Shown piece by piece: positions 17,011 to 25,338 of a stretch of 64,000 nucleotides of DNA (the first letter of the stretch is position 1; each line of letters opens with the position of its first letter). The notes below the pieces were generated by a model. That model was not told where the DNA came from, did not search any database, and saw only the letters and a list, made by a program, of their open reading frames with translations. Position numbers and translations under genes: made by a program. The stretch is from the NCBI RefSeq assembly GCF_021117275.1, contig NZ_CP088245.1, positions 2,641,501 to 2,705,500 of the forward strand, read 5' to 3'. The DNA is from Metabacillus sp. B2-18. GTDB taxonomy: Bacteria > Bacillota > Bacilli > Bacillales > Bacillaceae.

Positions 17011-17807
17011 ATCCCACTATCTTCGATAGCTAAGCGCACAACTTCATCATCAATTTGTTCTTTTTTTAATTGTGCTCCAAATAGTAAACTATTGGTTGTC
17101 AGTCTGTTGATTACACGGGGCCAGCCTTGAGAACGCAGGGCAATGGCTTCAATTGCGGTTTCCGTAAAAATTGGTATTTTTGAACCGGCTAGTTTCATGT
17201 GATGGTCGATATACTCTGTAACTTCTTCTTTATCCAAGGGCTGAATTTCATATTTCATAATTAAACGCTGGGAGAGTGGCCGGTGATGGTTAATAGATAA
17301 TCGTGTCTTTAAATGCGGTAATCCAGCTAATATCAAGATAAAAGGATTACTTGAATCCATTTGAAAGTTAAATAAAATGGCTAAATCCTGCAGAAATGCA
17401 TCTTTTGCCATATGCATTTCATCTAGAATAAAAACAGGAGTAACCTTTCGCTCGTTTGCCATTCGTTCGATCCCTTCTTGTATTTGTCGGAATAAATCAA
17501 CCTTACGGAATTTTGGTTCTTCTCCAAGTCCATAGACTAATCCACGATAAAAATCCATTACTCCTCCTGTAGAAAGAGGAAAATAAACAACGTGGTAAAG
17601 GGAAGGATTCAATGATTCTTTAAATGATCGTAACGTAAATGTTTTTCCAGCGCCTGGATCTCCAATAAGAAGCCCCATTCCTCTTGACTTCTTTAGGTAA
17701 TCAAGTGCTCCAAGAGCCCCTTGATAATCGCTCGACCGAAAAGCATCGGTTGATCGCAAATCTTTTGAAAATGGAGTTTGAGCCAAGGAATAGAATGTCT
17801 TATACAT
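17007..17807 (-). CDS. Transposition AAA+ ATPase (ExeA/TniB-like)
   Basis: A 266-residue ATPase. Walker A LLIGDPGAGKTFTLR, Walker B PVFILDEMH, sensor ILILAGLP and an arginine-rich GWPRVINRLTTN segment. Starts FYSLAQTPFSKD, as do ExeA/MuB/TniB-type transposon ATPases. It should choose or remodel target DNA and activate the partner DDE transposase. Its start overlaps the transposase stop by 8 bases. Confidence 0.9.
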   Translation of the reverse strand: MYKTFYSLAQTPFSKDLRSTDAFRSSDYQGALGALDYLKKSRGMGLLIGDPGAGKTFTLRSFKESLNPSLYHVVYFPLSTGGVMDFYRGLVYGLGEEPKFRKVDLFRQIQEGIERMANERKVTPVFILDEMHMAKDAFLQDLAILFNFQMDSSNPFILILAGLPHLKTRLSINHHRPLSQRLIMKYEIQPLDKEEVTEYIDHHMKLAGSKIPIFTETAIEAIALRSQGWPRVINRLTTNSLLFGAQLKKEQIDDEVVRLAIEDSGI

Positions 17808-19053
17808 GGTTTATTCCCTCCGTATCTTCCGATAAGTTAAATGGAGAACGCACTCTCTTTGAATGTGCATTATCTGTCATAGATACAGGAACAGCCTCAG
17901 CGACCTTTTGGTCGTTTTCAAACACAAAAATACCTGTCTCATCAAATCGAACATCAATCGAGTGACCTATAAAACGTGGAGGTACTTCATAGAGTTGTTT
18001 ATTTAACGTAATCGTACTATCGGCCTTCACTTTACGATATTCTCTCTTCAAAAAGATTGTATCTAGGATTTTCGTATTCTCTAAGAAGGTTACACTCTCT
18101 ACTTGAGATTGATAGACTTCATGTGGAGTCTTCCCATCTAAAGAGGCGTGAATACGACGATGATAGTCTTCTTCAAGCCACCTCCAAAAACGCTCGTTTA
18201 GCTCCTCCAACGAATCAACTGGTTTTGCTTGTAGTAAAGGATAAAACCTTGTTTGAATGGTTTTAAAAAGTCTTTCGATTTTTCCTTTCGCACGTGGATC
18301 ATATGGTTGAGTGTGAGCCAGTGTTATACCTAACTGAGCACATGCATATTGGAGCGTCTCAGAACGATAAATCTTGCCGTTATCTGCATAGATCACGGTT
18401 GGTTTTCCTCTCCGAAGGAGTGCTTCCTTCGTCACAACTCTTACACCTTCAAACTTCTCTGACGAGAAAAACTGGCCGAACGGAACAAGCCGAGAACAAT
18501 CGTCAATGTAAGCAATTAAAAACGTCTTTCTCTTCTTACCATCAATCGGAATGTAAGGCCCATGAGACAAATCCCCCTGCCATAGATGATTTATTCGATC
18601 ATGGGCAAATCTTTTCCTTTCAGGTATTGCGATTATTTTCTTACCTACAAGGTTGTGTTTTTTTAATAAACGATTTATAGTTGAATAAGATATTTTGTTT
18701 TTTTGTATTTCTCCTAGGTCAATGAGATGTTCGTAGAAAACACTCACTGGCATATGGAGAAATTTTTTTCTTATATGAAGAATTTGATCCTGATCTTCTG
18801 CAGTGAGTCTCCTAGAATTCCCCTTATCAGTCCGTTTCTTCGGCTTTAATGCATCAAATCCACTTCGGCGATAATGAAGCAGCCATTCCTTGATTGTTTT
18901 CTCTGCCACTGTTCGCTCCCCATAATAAGGAATAGAGTGAACCTTTCCTGCCAACTCTCCAAAGTACTCTTTGACATCTACCTGTTCATTTAATAGTGGG
19001 GCAATTAGACCATACCGAAATAAGGCCACTTGTTCACGTTCTTTTTCATTCAT
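17800..19053 (-). CDS. DDE transposase (Mu/Tn5053-like, rve core)
   Basis: A 417-residue protein. N-terminal helix-turn-helix (ERTVAEKTIKEWLLHYRRSG), an HTH-like region (VSVFYEHLIDLGEIQK), rve core with D in WQGDLSHGPYI, D in VIYADNGKIY and E in AKGKIERLFKTIQTRF, and a C-terminal beta domain (LNKQLYEVPPRFIGHSIDVR). The ATG at 19053 has AAGGAGG 8 bases upstream; the longer frame adds an unsupported 13 codons. It cuts and joins the transposon ends. Confidence 0.9.
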   Translation of the reverse strand: MNEKEREQVALFRYGLIAPLLNEQVDVKEYFGELAGKVHSIPYYGERTVAEKTIKEWLLHYRRSGFDALKPKKRTDKGNSRRLTAEDQDQILHIRKKFLHMPVSVFYEHLIDLGEIQKNKISYSTINRLLKKHNLVGKKIIAIPERKRFAHDRINHLWQGDLSHGPYIPIDGKKRKTFLIAYIDDCSRLVPFGQFFSSEKFEGVRVVTKEALLRRGKPTVIYADNGKIYRSETLQYACAQLGITLAHTQPYDPRAKGKIERLFKTIQTRFYPLLQAKPVDSLEELNERFWRWLEEDYHRRIHASLDGKTPHEVYQSQVESVTFLENTKILDTIFLKREYRKVKADSTITLNKQLYEVPPRFIGHSIDVRFDETGIFVFENDQKVAEAVPVSMTDNAHSKRVRSPFNLSEDTEGINHV

Positions 19054-19187
19054 GGAATCTTCCTCCTTTTTAGTAGAAGGACGACCGGTCATCCATGATT
19101 ATTATTCTACTTTTTTCAATTTTTTCTGACTATGAAAAAAGTATGTGGGACGAATAATATTTTTATCTTTCTAAAAATATGGTAGAA

Positions 19188-19718
19188 TTAATGTGCCATA
19201 AAGTAGGATGAACTATGCCCCCATGACCTTCGTAAGAAGGTGGATTCGCCAAAATCTTGGAGCTTTTTCATATATTTTATGGCTTCTTTTTTTATATCTT
19301 TTGAAAATCCACTTGCTTGTCCCAAAGCGACAAAAAAAGAATGAATCCATTTGATACTCTTGTAGTACCTCGTAAGATGGAACCTTAATAATTGTCGACT
19401 TCCATTAGCCTTCTTATCCTCTAGAATCCGATATAGCCTATGCAGAATGGTTTCAATTGTGTGTTGAAAGTAAGGGATAAAGAAATCCGGAAGGATAGAA
19501 AAGCTAACCTTGCATTGTAAACATTTCATCCTGCAAATAGGCACTCTCAATGACACTTCCTCAGTCAGTCCAAAACGCCAGTAATAACCATTTCTATGTA
19601 AGTTTCCCGAAGAATGACATTTACAGTTTGGACATTGATCAAATAATGGAAACTCATTATTAATTCCCTTTTTGGCATATTCTACTAAACTTAAACCAAA
19701 ATCATAAGAAATGATCAT
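19188..19718 (-). CDS. DUF6431-like zinc-ribbon protein of the transposon
   Basis: A 176-residue protein. Four cysteines in two CxxC pairs (CPNCKC near residue 29 and MKCLQC near 65) bracket a HRNGYYWR segment, forming a zinc ribbon like that at the N-terminus of many transposases. The rest is helical and basic (TIETILHRLYRILEDKK, FHLTRYYKSIKW). It is the first gene of the transposon, about 130 bases upstream of the transposase. The ATG at 19718 has GGGGGGAG about 9 bases upstream. Likely a DNA-binding accessory, possibly for target or end recognition; this role is inference. Confidence 0.65.
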   Translation of the reverse strand: MIISYDFGLSLVEYAKKGINNEFPLFDQCPNCKCHSSGNLHRNGYYWRFGLTEEVSLRVPICRMKCLQCKVSFSILPDFFIPYFQHTIETILHRLYRILEDKKANGSRQLLRFHLTRYYKSIKWIHSFFVALGQASGFSKDIKKEAIKYMKKLQDFGESTFLRRSWGHSSSYFMAH

Positions 19719-19845
19719 AATAAAAAACTCCCCCCTAATAATATGCAAAAAATTTAGCACATTGTCATGGAGAAGTATAGATAGTGAACTGTGAGTATTT
19801 GAAAATAATGAATGGTTTTTGGATGAGATATAGTGCTCGTTTACA

Positions 19846-20190
19846 GTAGTTGAAAAAAATCTAATTTCTTATCCTAATCGTCTATTCTTTAAAAAAGCAA
19901 TCAGATCTAGCTTTACATTTGAATACTTTGTTTATCCTGCGTTATGCTCATTATTCAATTTATATTATCCAGAAAAGAGTAATAAAGTTGTAAAATTAAC
20001 TTATTACTTTATCCATACATCCATAATTTCATTTTTTGAAATAATTGCTGTTAAATACACTAACCTAATTAAGTATAACAATTGGACATGGTATTGGAGC
20101 TTTATTACAATTTGGTTAACTTATTACGTATCACGCATTTACCACAGATGGTTTTATAAAAGTAGATCTATTAACAATAGAATTTTCTAA
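19846..20190 (+). pseudogene. CBO0543-family gene, 3' part
   Basis: The frame continues the gene begun at 16449: VEKNLISYPNRLFFKKAIRS, SFTFEYFVYPALCSLFNLYY, then KYTNLIKYNNWTWYWSF, ending in NNRIF and TAA. YxxWTWYW and FEYFVYPALC are family hallmarks. It cannot be translated as a full protein while the transposon is present. Confidence 0.85.
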
Positions 20191-20209
20191 AATATTTTTA
20201 AATAATCGA

Positions 20210-20252
20210 AAGAGTAGGCATAAATTTCACAAAACATCCTACTCTTTTTTGT
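20210..20252 (+). terminator. Terminator of the split CBO0543 gene
   Basis: AAGAGTAGG and CCTACTCTTTTTT pair 20 bases after the stop and end in a T-run. Confidence 0.75.
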
Positions 20253-20260
20253 TGCACAAT

Positions 20261-20363
20261 ATCAGTCTACTACGTAATAAAAGAGTCATTGCAAAAATCT
20301 GTCCTTAAACTGATATAAGCACCTTCCTTGTTTCAGAAAAGCCTTTTATTGTTGAAGATTACT
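20261..20363 (+). repeat. Intergenic repeat, near-identical to 21125-21208
   Basis: ATCAGTCTACTACGTAATAA, then GAGTCATTGCAAAAATCTG and TCCTTAAACTG, followed by the core AAGCACCTTCCTTGTTTC, then AGAAAAGCCTTTTATTG and TTGAAGATTACTCC. The first 80 bases differ from the 21125 copy at only about three positions. Confidence 0.8.
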
Positions 20364-20481
20364 CCTACACTATTTCCTTGTACTGTGCAGCAATCTAATT
20401 CACACCTCCTTATCTTATGGGAATAATCTCATTCTATTTTGTAAACGATATATACATTAATAGTAATAGTGAGGTTATAAT

Positions 20482-20949
20482 ATGAATAACACTCAAAATG
20501 TAATAAATATAATTGATGAGAATATTAACCAAATAGAAAAGCTTATACAGCAAAAGGTTGATATATGGATTGAATATGTTATCTTCTCACCACTTTGGTG
20601 GTTTGGAGTTGGTTTATCAATCATTCCATGGATTATTTGGTATTTTTTTCATAAGAAGGAAAGTAGAGATCGTCTTCTATACTCAGGTTTCATAGTCATG
20701 GTTATAGCAATAGTCCTTGACGTTCTAGGTGATCAATTGGCTTTGTGGCATTATAGGTTTAATGTCATACCAGTACTACCAACTTATATACCATGGGACT
20801 TAACTTTAATGCCTATAACAATAATGGTTTTATTACAAATCAAACCTAATACTAGACCAATAATAAAAGCTATCCTTTTTGCTCTAATTACTTCTTATAT
20901 AGCTGAGCCTTTCTTTCAATGGTTAAAGCTTTACCAACCTACAAACTGA
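20482..20949 (+). CDS. CBO0543-family membrane protein, interrupted by an in-frame TGA
   Basis: A 155-residue frame with an N-terminal amphipathic segment and four or five membrane helices (FSPLWWFGVGLSIIPWIIWY, DVLGDQLALWHYRFN, LPTYIPWDLTLMPI, AEPFFQWLKLY). It ends PTN-TGA where relatives have PTNW. Reading through, the same frame gives RYTYSVPIQIIIFLIAHYMS, then NRKNFSDLN and TAA at 21039. A single TGG to TGA change explains this. The product lacks the last helix and may be non-functional. Confidence 0.75.
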   Translation: MNNTQNVINIIDENINQIEKLIQQKVDIWIEYVIFSPLWWFGVGLSIIPWIIWYFFHKKESRDRLLYSGFIVMVIAIVLDVLGDQLALWHYRFNVIPVLPTYIPWDLTLMPITIMVLLQIKPNTRPIIKAILFALITSYIAEPFFQWLKLYQPTN

Positions 20950-21124
20950 CGATATACATATTCAGTACCAATTCAGATAATTATTTTCTTAATTGCGCAT
21001 TACATGAGCAATAGAAAAAATTTTTCAGATTTAAACTAAGCTTAATTTCGAAAAACTAAATCCTTATTTTTCAATTCAAACGGAAATATTGATCTTTGAA
21101 AATAAGATTGCTTTAATACGCTAA

Positions 21125-21208
21125 ATCAGTCTACTACGTAACAAAAGAGTCATTGCAAAAATCTGTCCTTAAACTGAAATAAGCACCTTCCTTGTTTCAG
21201 AAAGGCAC
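21125..21208 (+). repeat. Intergenic repeat overlapping the ABM gene 3' end
   Basis: Near-identical to 20261-20340. The core is cut short after AGAAAGGCAC. On the opposite strand it supplies the last 17 or so codons of the ABM-domain frame. Confidence 0.75.
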
Positions 21209-21536
21209 CACATAACTTAATTAGAAGTTGTTTAATACCCTTCCCACCCCTTGTTCTTAGGGTACTTATTCTCTCCATTCCAGTAATGATTGGTTTTGCA
21301 CGCTTTATTAAAGTTTGTGTAGCTTCAAGAGCTAGAGATGCTTGATGGGCATTTTCATTACTCCACACCTCATAAACATAAACAGAATTTTGTTCTTCTT
21401 CCGAAATATTTACAAGATATATCTCGCATTCATCAAGATTCTTCATTGATTCTGCTGCTTCCAATAAAATATCTACCATTGTGTCACGTTCACCTTCTTG
21501 TACCACAAACTTACCAAACAAACTGAATTTACTCAT
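21150..21536 (-). CDS. ABM-domain (antibiotic biosynthesis monooxygenase-like) protein
   Basis: A 128-residue protein. Residues 1-100 form an ABM ferredoxin-like domain: FVVQEGERDTMVDILLEAAE, CEIYLVNISEEE, VYVYEVWSNENAHQASL. Such small dimeric proteins oxidise or bind aromatic or quinone-like molecules, or haem. The C-terminus (about 17 residues, KQGRCLFQFKDRFLQ) is encoded by the intergenic repeat and is probably not native. A good ribosome binding site (GGAGG) precedes the ATG. Confidence 0.8.
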   Translation of the reverse strand: MSKFSLFGKFVVQEGERDTMVDILLEAAESMKNLDECEIYLVNISEEEQNSVYVYEVWSNENAHQASLALEATQTLIKRAKPIITGMERISTLRTRGGKGIKQLLIKLCGAFLKQGRCLFQFKDRFLQ

Positions 21537-21940
21537 TTATAATCCTCCCTAATTTTGTGACCTGTGTTAATTGTTTCTACATCTCACCTCCGTTTTCCTG
21601 TTATTTCCATTTAAAAACCAATAGAGGTTCTAGCTTTCCTGCTATTAGCTTAAAAACATTACAAAAAAGGCAGTTAATCCTTCTTGAACCAACGCACCCA
21701 TTAAAAAACAATTATATTTTCACCATAAAATTTAGTGATATAACCACTAACTTCAGTTGTTCCTGTACAGATACCCATTCGTAAATTTTGACAAATTGTT
21801 CAATATGAATGGGGGTTTACTCACCTACTACATCGTTATTATCATTATCGAGCATATAGGTGTATAACTAATGGTCACTCTCTGTATAGTCCTTAAAATA
21901 TAGGTGAAATAGTTTTAAACCTTTTGATTATTGGATTGTA

Positions 21941-21968
21941 GTTTTGCCCATTTAAACTAGGGCAAAAC
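21941..21968. terminator. Strong hairpin
   Basis: Perfect 9-base arms GTTTTGCCC and GGGCAAAAC with a 10-base loop. No gene ends nearby. Confidence 0.5.
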
Positions 21969-22026
21969 TAATTCATTATTAGTGTATAAAGATAATAAAA
22001 TTATATAATTTTAAGTTAAAAAGATA

Positions 22027-22069
22027 ATAGCCTTACTACAACTACAAATAGGTTGTGGTAAGGCTTATT
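22027..22069. terminator. Strong hairpin
   Basis: Arms AATAGCCTTACTACAAC and GTTGTGGTAAGGCTTATT pair with few mismatches around a short loop. Possible terminator or RNA structure. Confidence 0.5.
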
Positions 22070-22301
22070 AAAGGGTGTTTTAAATTCTATTCATCTGCTT
22101 AAATAATCCTTGAATAATGACTAATAAAGTTGTTTGCTTCTTGTTTAACTAACGCACCCTTTAGTTAAAATAAGAAAAGGGACCCTTAATGTAAAATGTA
22201 CCCTATAGAGTAGACACTTAAAAAAAGTGCTCTCTCTATAGGGTGCTTTTTTGTATAATGTAAGCATCACAACTACAGACATAACTTGGAGACGGAGAAT
22301 C

Positions 22302-22715
22302 ATGAGTAAAAAGCTATTTACAGAAAAAGAAATCAAACTATTATCTAAAAACCCATATGTGAAATCGGTCAGTTCAAAGGGAATTACTTACTCGGATGAG
22401 TTTAAACAACATTTTGTATCTGAATTCAGTAAGGGGAAGCTTTCAAGACAAATCTTTGAAGAAGCTGGATTTGATGTTGAAATTATTGGCATGCAAAGAA
22501 TTAAATCTTCTTCAGAGCGTTGGAGAAACACTTATAAAACTGAAGGCTTGTTGGGGCTTAAAGACACTAGGAAAAATAATTCTGGAAGACCGCGAGTAAA
22601 AGAACTGTCCCTTGAGGAGAAGTATGCAAGATTAGAAGCTAAGATGAATCTTGTAAAGGCAGAAAATGAACTCCTAAAAAAGATTCGTATGTTAGAAAGG
22701 GGGCTGAAGAAGTAA
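22302..22715 (+). CDS. IS3-family transposase OrfA (second type)
   Basis: A 137-residue protein with a helix-turn-helix (TYSDEFKQHFVSEFSKGKLS, then RQIFEEAGFDVEIIG), a basic linker and a leucine-zipper tail (LEAKMNLVKAENELLKKIRM). The ATG at 22302 has GGAGAC/GGAGAA upstream. OrfB lies in the -1 frame. Confidence 0.88.
   Translation: MSKKLFTEKEIKLLSKNPYVKSVSSKGITYSDEFKQHFVSEFSKGKLSRQIFEEAGFDVEIIGMQRIKSSSERWRNTYKTEGLLGLKDTRKNNSGRPRVKELSLEEKYARLEAKMNLVKAENELLKKIRMLERGLKK
22676..22682 (+). other. Programmed -1 frameshift site (A6G)
   Basis: AAAAAAG inside orfA, in the position and frame used by IS3 elements to make the OrfAB fusion. The orfB frame is open from here to 22781 (AEEVRLPSSQRYILIREV), supporting fusion. 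Confidence 0.75.
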
Positions 22716-22780
22716 GGCTTCCTTCTAGTCAGAGGTACATTCTTATTCGTGAGGTTATTGAAAAATACAACCTAAAACAC

Positions 22781-23632
22781 ATGGTGAAATTCCTTTGTGA
22801 CGTTGCCGGGGTGTCACGAAGTGGTTACTATAATTATTTCTCAGCTAAGTCCGAAGAACAAAGGAAACGTCAGGAAGTGAGGGATGAAGAAGCTAAAGCA
22901 TTAATTTTAAAAGCCTTCCACTTTAAAGGTCGAAAGAAAGGGGCACGCCAAATTAAGATGACATTGGCGGGTCAATTTCAGTGTGTCTTTAATTTGAAAC
23001 GTGTTCGCAGAATTATGAAGAAATACAATATTTTCTGTCCTATTAGAAAAGCTAACCCATATAAAAGAATGATGAAGGCAACCCAAGAACATCGCGTTGT
23101 GCCAAACATATTAAACCGCCAATTTAAGCAAGGGATTCCATATAACGTACTTCTTACTGACATCACTTATATGCATTACCATAATGGCCAAAGAGCTTAT
23201 TTATCAGTAATTAAAGATGGATCAACAGGTGAAATTCTAGCTTATCATCTATCGGATCGTATCACCATGGAGTTAGCTACAAACACCTTGCACAAGTTAA
23301 AGAAGAACCGAAACTATAAGAAAGCTAAAGACGCTCTCATTCATTCAGATCAAGGAACTCACTACACCCATCCAGGATTCCAAAAGCTTGTGAAGAAAAT
23401 GGGATTACGGCAATCTATGTCTAGACGGGGAAACTGTTGGGATAACGCACCAATAGAATCATTCTTTGGCCACCTTAAAGACGAAGCAAATATTAAGCCA
23501 TGTAAAACTTTGGACGAACTAAAACGCGAAATAGACAAATACATCACTTACTATAACCATCATAGATATCAATGGAACCTAAAAAAGATGACCCCTGTAA
23601 AATACAGAGATCATCTTCTTCAGGCTGCTTAA
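22781..23632 (+). CDS. IS3-family transposase OrfB (second type)
   Basis: A 283-residue DDE subunit from the first ATG; it is probably made as OrfAB from the upstream shift. HTH_21 (SRSGYYNYFS, KGARQIKMTL), then D in LLTDITYMHYHNG, D in LIHSDQGTHYT and E in NAPIESFFGHLKDE. Full length and intact, so the element may be mobile. Confidence 0.9.
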   Translation: MVKFLCDVAGVSRSGYYNYFSAKSEEQRKRQEVRDEEAKALILKAFHFKGRKKGARQIKMTLAGQFQCVFNLKRVRRIMKKYNIFCPIRKANPYKRMMKATQEHRVVPNILNRQFKQGIPYNVLLTDITYMHYHNGQRAYLSVIKDGSTGEILAYHLSDRITMELATNTLHKLKKNRNYKKAKDALIHSDQGTHYTHPGFQKLVKKMGLRQSMSRRGNCWDNAPIESFFGHLKDEANIKPCKTLDELKREIDKYITYYNHHRYQWNLKKMTPVKYRDHLLQAA

Positions 23633-23697
23633 TGCCTTTTTTTAAAACTGTCCTTTACAAAGGGTACATTTTAATGAACAATCGCGCTTTTTAATAT

Positions 23698-23784
23698 GGA
23701 ATAACTACAGGCTATATTGTGGCATATATTTACCTTGTACCTAGAACAGGTGCAAGATTTAATCAAAAAGGAAAAATGCTCTAA
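23698..23784 (+). pseudogene. C-terminal remnant of a membrane protein
   Basis: One frame reads GITTGYIVAYIYLVPRTGAR, then FNQKGKML and TAA. It has no start and is only 28 codons; probably a 3' end left after deletion. Confidence 0.35.
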
Positions 23785-23807
23785 TTATCATCCCTAATAA
23801 TTGAATG

Positions 23808-24195
23808 TTAATATTTCCTTGCGTAATAAACCATATTTAAAAATACCACTGATATATAAAGTGATCCAATCAAACTTAACAGATGATATGCAGAAATATT
23901 TAATACACCTAAATATGGATTTATAATTAATAATAAGAAGAATAGTATTCCTAACATCCAAAAATAACTTACGTAAACTCCACGTTCTCTTATTTTTTGA
24001 GCACGTTCATCTTTTGCAGCAAAATGATCTGATAAGTATGCTAAACAAAAGCTCATAATTGTAATTGATATCAACATTAGACTTTCTGGAAATTTCCCAC
24101 TTGAAATGTAAGCCCAGTTAACAAATAGAGCGTTCAAAAGCATAATGACACCTAAAATTTCCAGCTCCGATGATAAGAATACTTTTTTTCAGCAT
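23808..24195 (-). pseudogene. Membrane protein gene with a poly-A frameshift at codon 3-5
   Basis: The main frame (to 24143) codes for 111 residues with three membrane helices (MLLNALFVNWAYISSGKF, SLMLISITIMSFCLAYL, YFWMLGILFFLLLI). A proper start with GAGGAG exists at 24195, but an A7 tract (24183-24189) shifts the frame. With A6 the protein would begin MLKKVFLSSELEILGVIMLL and run on. No SD precedes the ATG at 24143. Function unknown. Confidence 0.6.
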
Positions 24196-24254
24196 ATCTC
24201 CTCATTCCCTATACTTAGCATATACTCTGTTCATTGCTTATAGAAAAGTTCTCA

Positions 24255-24677
24255 TTAAAATAACCATGAAGTCATAAATATTAATGCTAAGAATAAGCAC
24301 AGAGGAGTGTAAAGTTTCGTATCGTACTTTGAGAAATTAGTATTTTTAATTCTCTTAGTGAAACCAATATACTTGAAGTCTCCAATTGCTCTAAGGAAAA
24401 AAATGAAGGTAAGTATGATACTTGACCATTTCGTAAAGGAATTCGGTGTAAAAAATGAAATTAAGTTATTCTGTGCTAATAATATAAAAGCCACACCAAT
24501 CAATCCAACTGCAACAATTAAAGTTTCAATCAATCTCGGAGTAAATACAGATCCACCCTCAACTTTTTCTGGTATGGAGGCTCGGATTCCGCATGTGCCA
24601 CCAAATACCCAATAAAAATGTAACACGCTTACTAAACTTAGGATTATAACCGACAAGTAAATTAATAGTTGTTCCAT
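24255..24677 (-). CDS. DUF3995 membrane protein
   Basis: A 140-residue protein with four membrane helices. The DUF3995 signature is SVLHFYWVFGGTCGIRASIP near residue 20, with RLIETLIVAVGLIGVAF and FFLRAIGDFKYIGFTKR. Function unknown. The ATG at 24677 follows GGGAGGG. It is 20 bases downstream of the TetR gene and probably in one operon with it, so it is a candidate target of that regulator. Confidence 0.8.
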   Translation of the reverse strand: MEQLLIYLSVIILSLVSVLHFYWVFGGTCGIRASIPEKVEGGSVFTPRLIETLIVAVGLIGVAFILLAQNNLISFFTPNSFTKWSSIILTFIFFLRAIGDFKYIGFTKRIKNTNFSKYDTKLYTPLCLFLALIFMTSWLF

Positions 24678-24697
24678 CTCAATCCCTCCCATTTAAT

Positions 24698-25279
24698 TTA
24701 GGTCTTGTTCAATACCTTCCCAAACCACTTATATTGCTTTTCGAAAATAGAGACAATATGCACACTCTCATCTTGACTTACAGACCAACTAATTAGGGAG
24801 TTAAAATAGATTCCTACAAGAACAGAGGCAATCGTATTGGAATCAAAACGAGTATTTATTTTTTTATTTGTTTTTGCTTCTTCAATCAGTGCAGTCATGG
24901 TTTCATTAAATAAATTTATGTTTCTTGATTCTTCCTTTAGAGCAGAGCGAATGGTTTCTGACAATGTAAGCTTTAAGAGATCAGAATTTTCCAAGTATAT
25001 AGTTAAGAGTTCCTTAAAAATGAGTAAAATTCTTTGTTTAATTTTTACATCCTTATATTTTTGTGCGACCTCTTGAAGGTATTCATTTTGTGAACTCCCT
25101 AAATACAGTAATACGTGTTCCTTCTTTGGAAAATAATTAAAGAAGGTTCCTTTAGCAATTCCACAAGATGATGCAATTTTTTCAACAGTAACATTGTCAT
25201 ACCCATACTCCTTAAATAGCTCGATTGATTTGAAAAATATTTGTTTTTTTAATTCTTTTTTCCTTTCTTCACGTAACAT
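24698..25279 (-). CDS. TetR/AcrR-family repressor
   Basis: A 193-residue regulator. N-terminal HTH about residues 8-55 (IELFKEYGYDNVTVEKIASS, then CGIAKGTFFNYFPKKEHVL), then an all-helical ligand domain. The ATG at 25279 has GGGGGAG about 10 bases upstream; the longer frame (13 extra codons) overlaps its own operator and is unlikely. It probably represses itself and the downstream DUF3995 gene through the palindrome at 25303-25320. Inducer unknown. Confidence 0.85.
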   Translation of the reverse strand: MLREERKKELKKQIFFKSIELFKEYGYDNVTVEKIASSCGIAKGTFFNYFPKKEHVLLYLGSSQNEYLQEVAQKYKDVKIKQRILLIFKELLTIYLENSDLLKLTLSETIRSALKEESRNINLFNETMTALIEEAKTNKKINTRFDSNTIASVLVGIYFNSLISWSVSQDESVHIVSIFEKQYKWFGKVLNKT

Positions 25280-25302
25280 CGAATTTCTACTCCCCCCAAT
25301 CA

Positions 25303-25338
25303 ATATGACCTTGGTCATATTATGACTAATGTCACATT
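25303..25338. promoter_or_regulatory. Likely TetR operator
   Basis: ATATGACC-TT-GGTCATAT has perfect 8-base arms, 24 bases upstream of the TetR ATG. A second, looser TGAC...GTCA pair (25323-25334) follows. Position and symmetry fit autoregulation. Confidence 0.65.

Larger units (their letters stand above)
16606..19845 (-). mobile_element. Four-gene transposon: DDE transposase, AAA ATPase, DUF6431-like, DUF5348-like
   Basis: A 3240-bp unit. Terminal inverted repeats: TGTAAACGAGCACATTA at the left, TGTAAACGAGCACTATA read inward at the right. Target duplication GTAGTTG (16599-16605 and 19846-19852). Each end also carries TTTTCAAAT(T)ACT and AATGTGCT(T/A)A motifs in the same order (left 16636-16648 and 16668-16677; right, inverted, 19794-19805 and 19747-19763), as expected for multiple transposase-binding sites. 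All four genes are on the minus strand. The architecture resembles Tn5053/Mu-type transposase plus ATPase modules, with two small accessory proteins. Confidence 0.88.
21537..22191. other. Intergenic region with hairpins and repeat fragments
   Basis: No gene seen in 650 bases. It contains GTTTTGCCC...GGGCAAAAC (21941-21968), a longer hairpin AATAGCCTTACTACAAC...GTTGTGGTAAGGCTTATT (22027-22069), and repeat fragments such as CAACGCACCC and CTAACGCACCC. Confidence 0.5.
22192..23673 (+). mobile_element. IS3-family element, second type, with 3-bp duplication
   Basis: A 1482-bp element. Both ends begin TAAAATGTACCCT reading inward, and ATG flanks both sides (22189-22191 and 23674-23676), a 3-bp duplication normal for IS3. 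The left end folds into a long hairpin (ACCCTATAGAG...CTCTATAGGGT, 22200-22245) with a T-run, likely insulating the element from outside transcription. It is inserted in a copy of the intergenic repeat core: the flanks rejoin as CCCTTAATGAACAATCGCGC. Confidence 0.88.
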
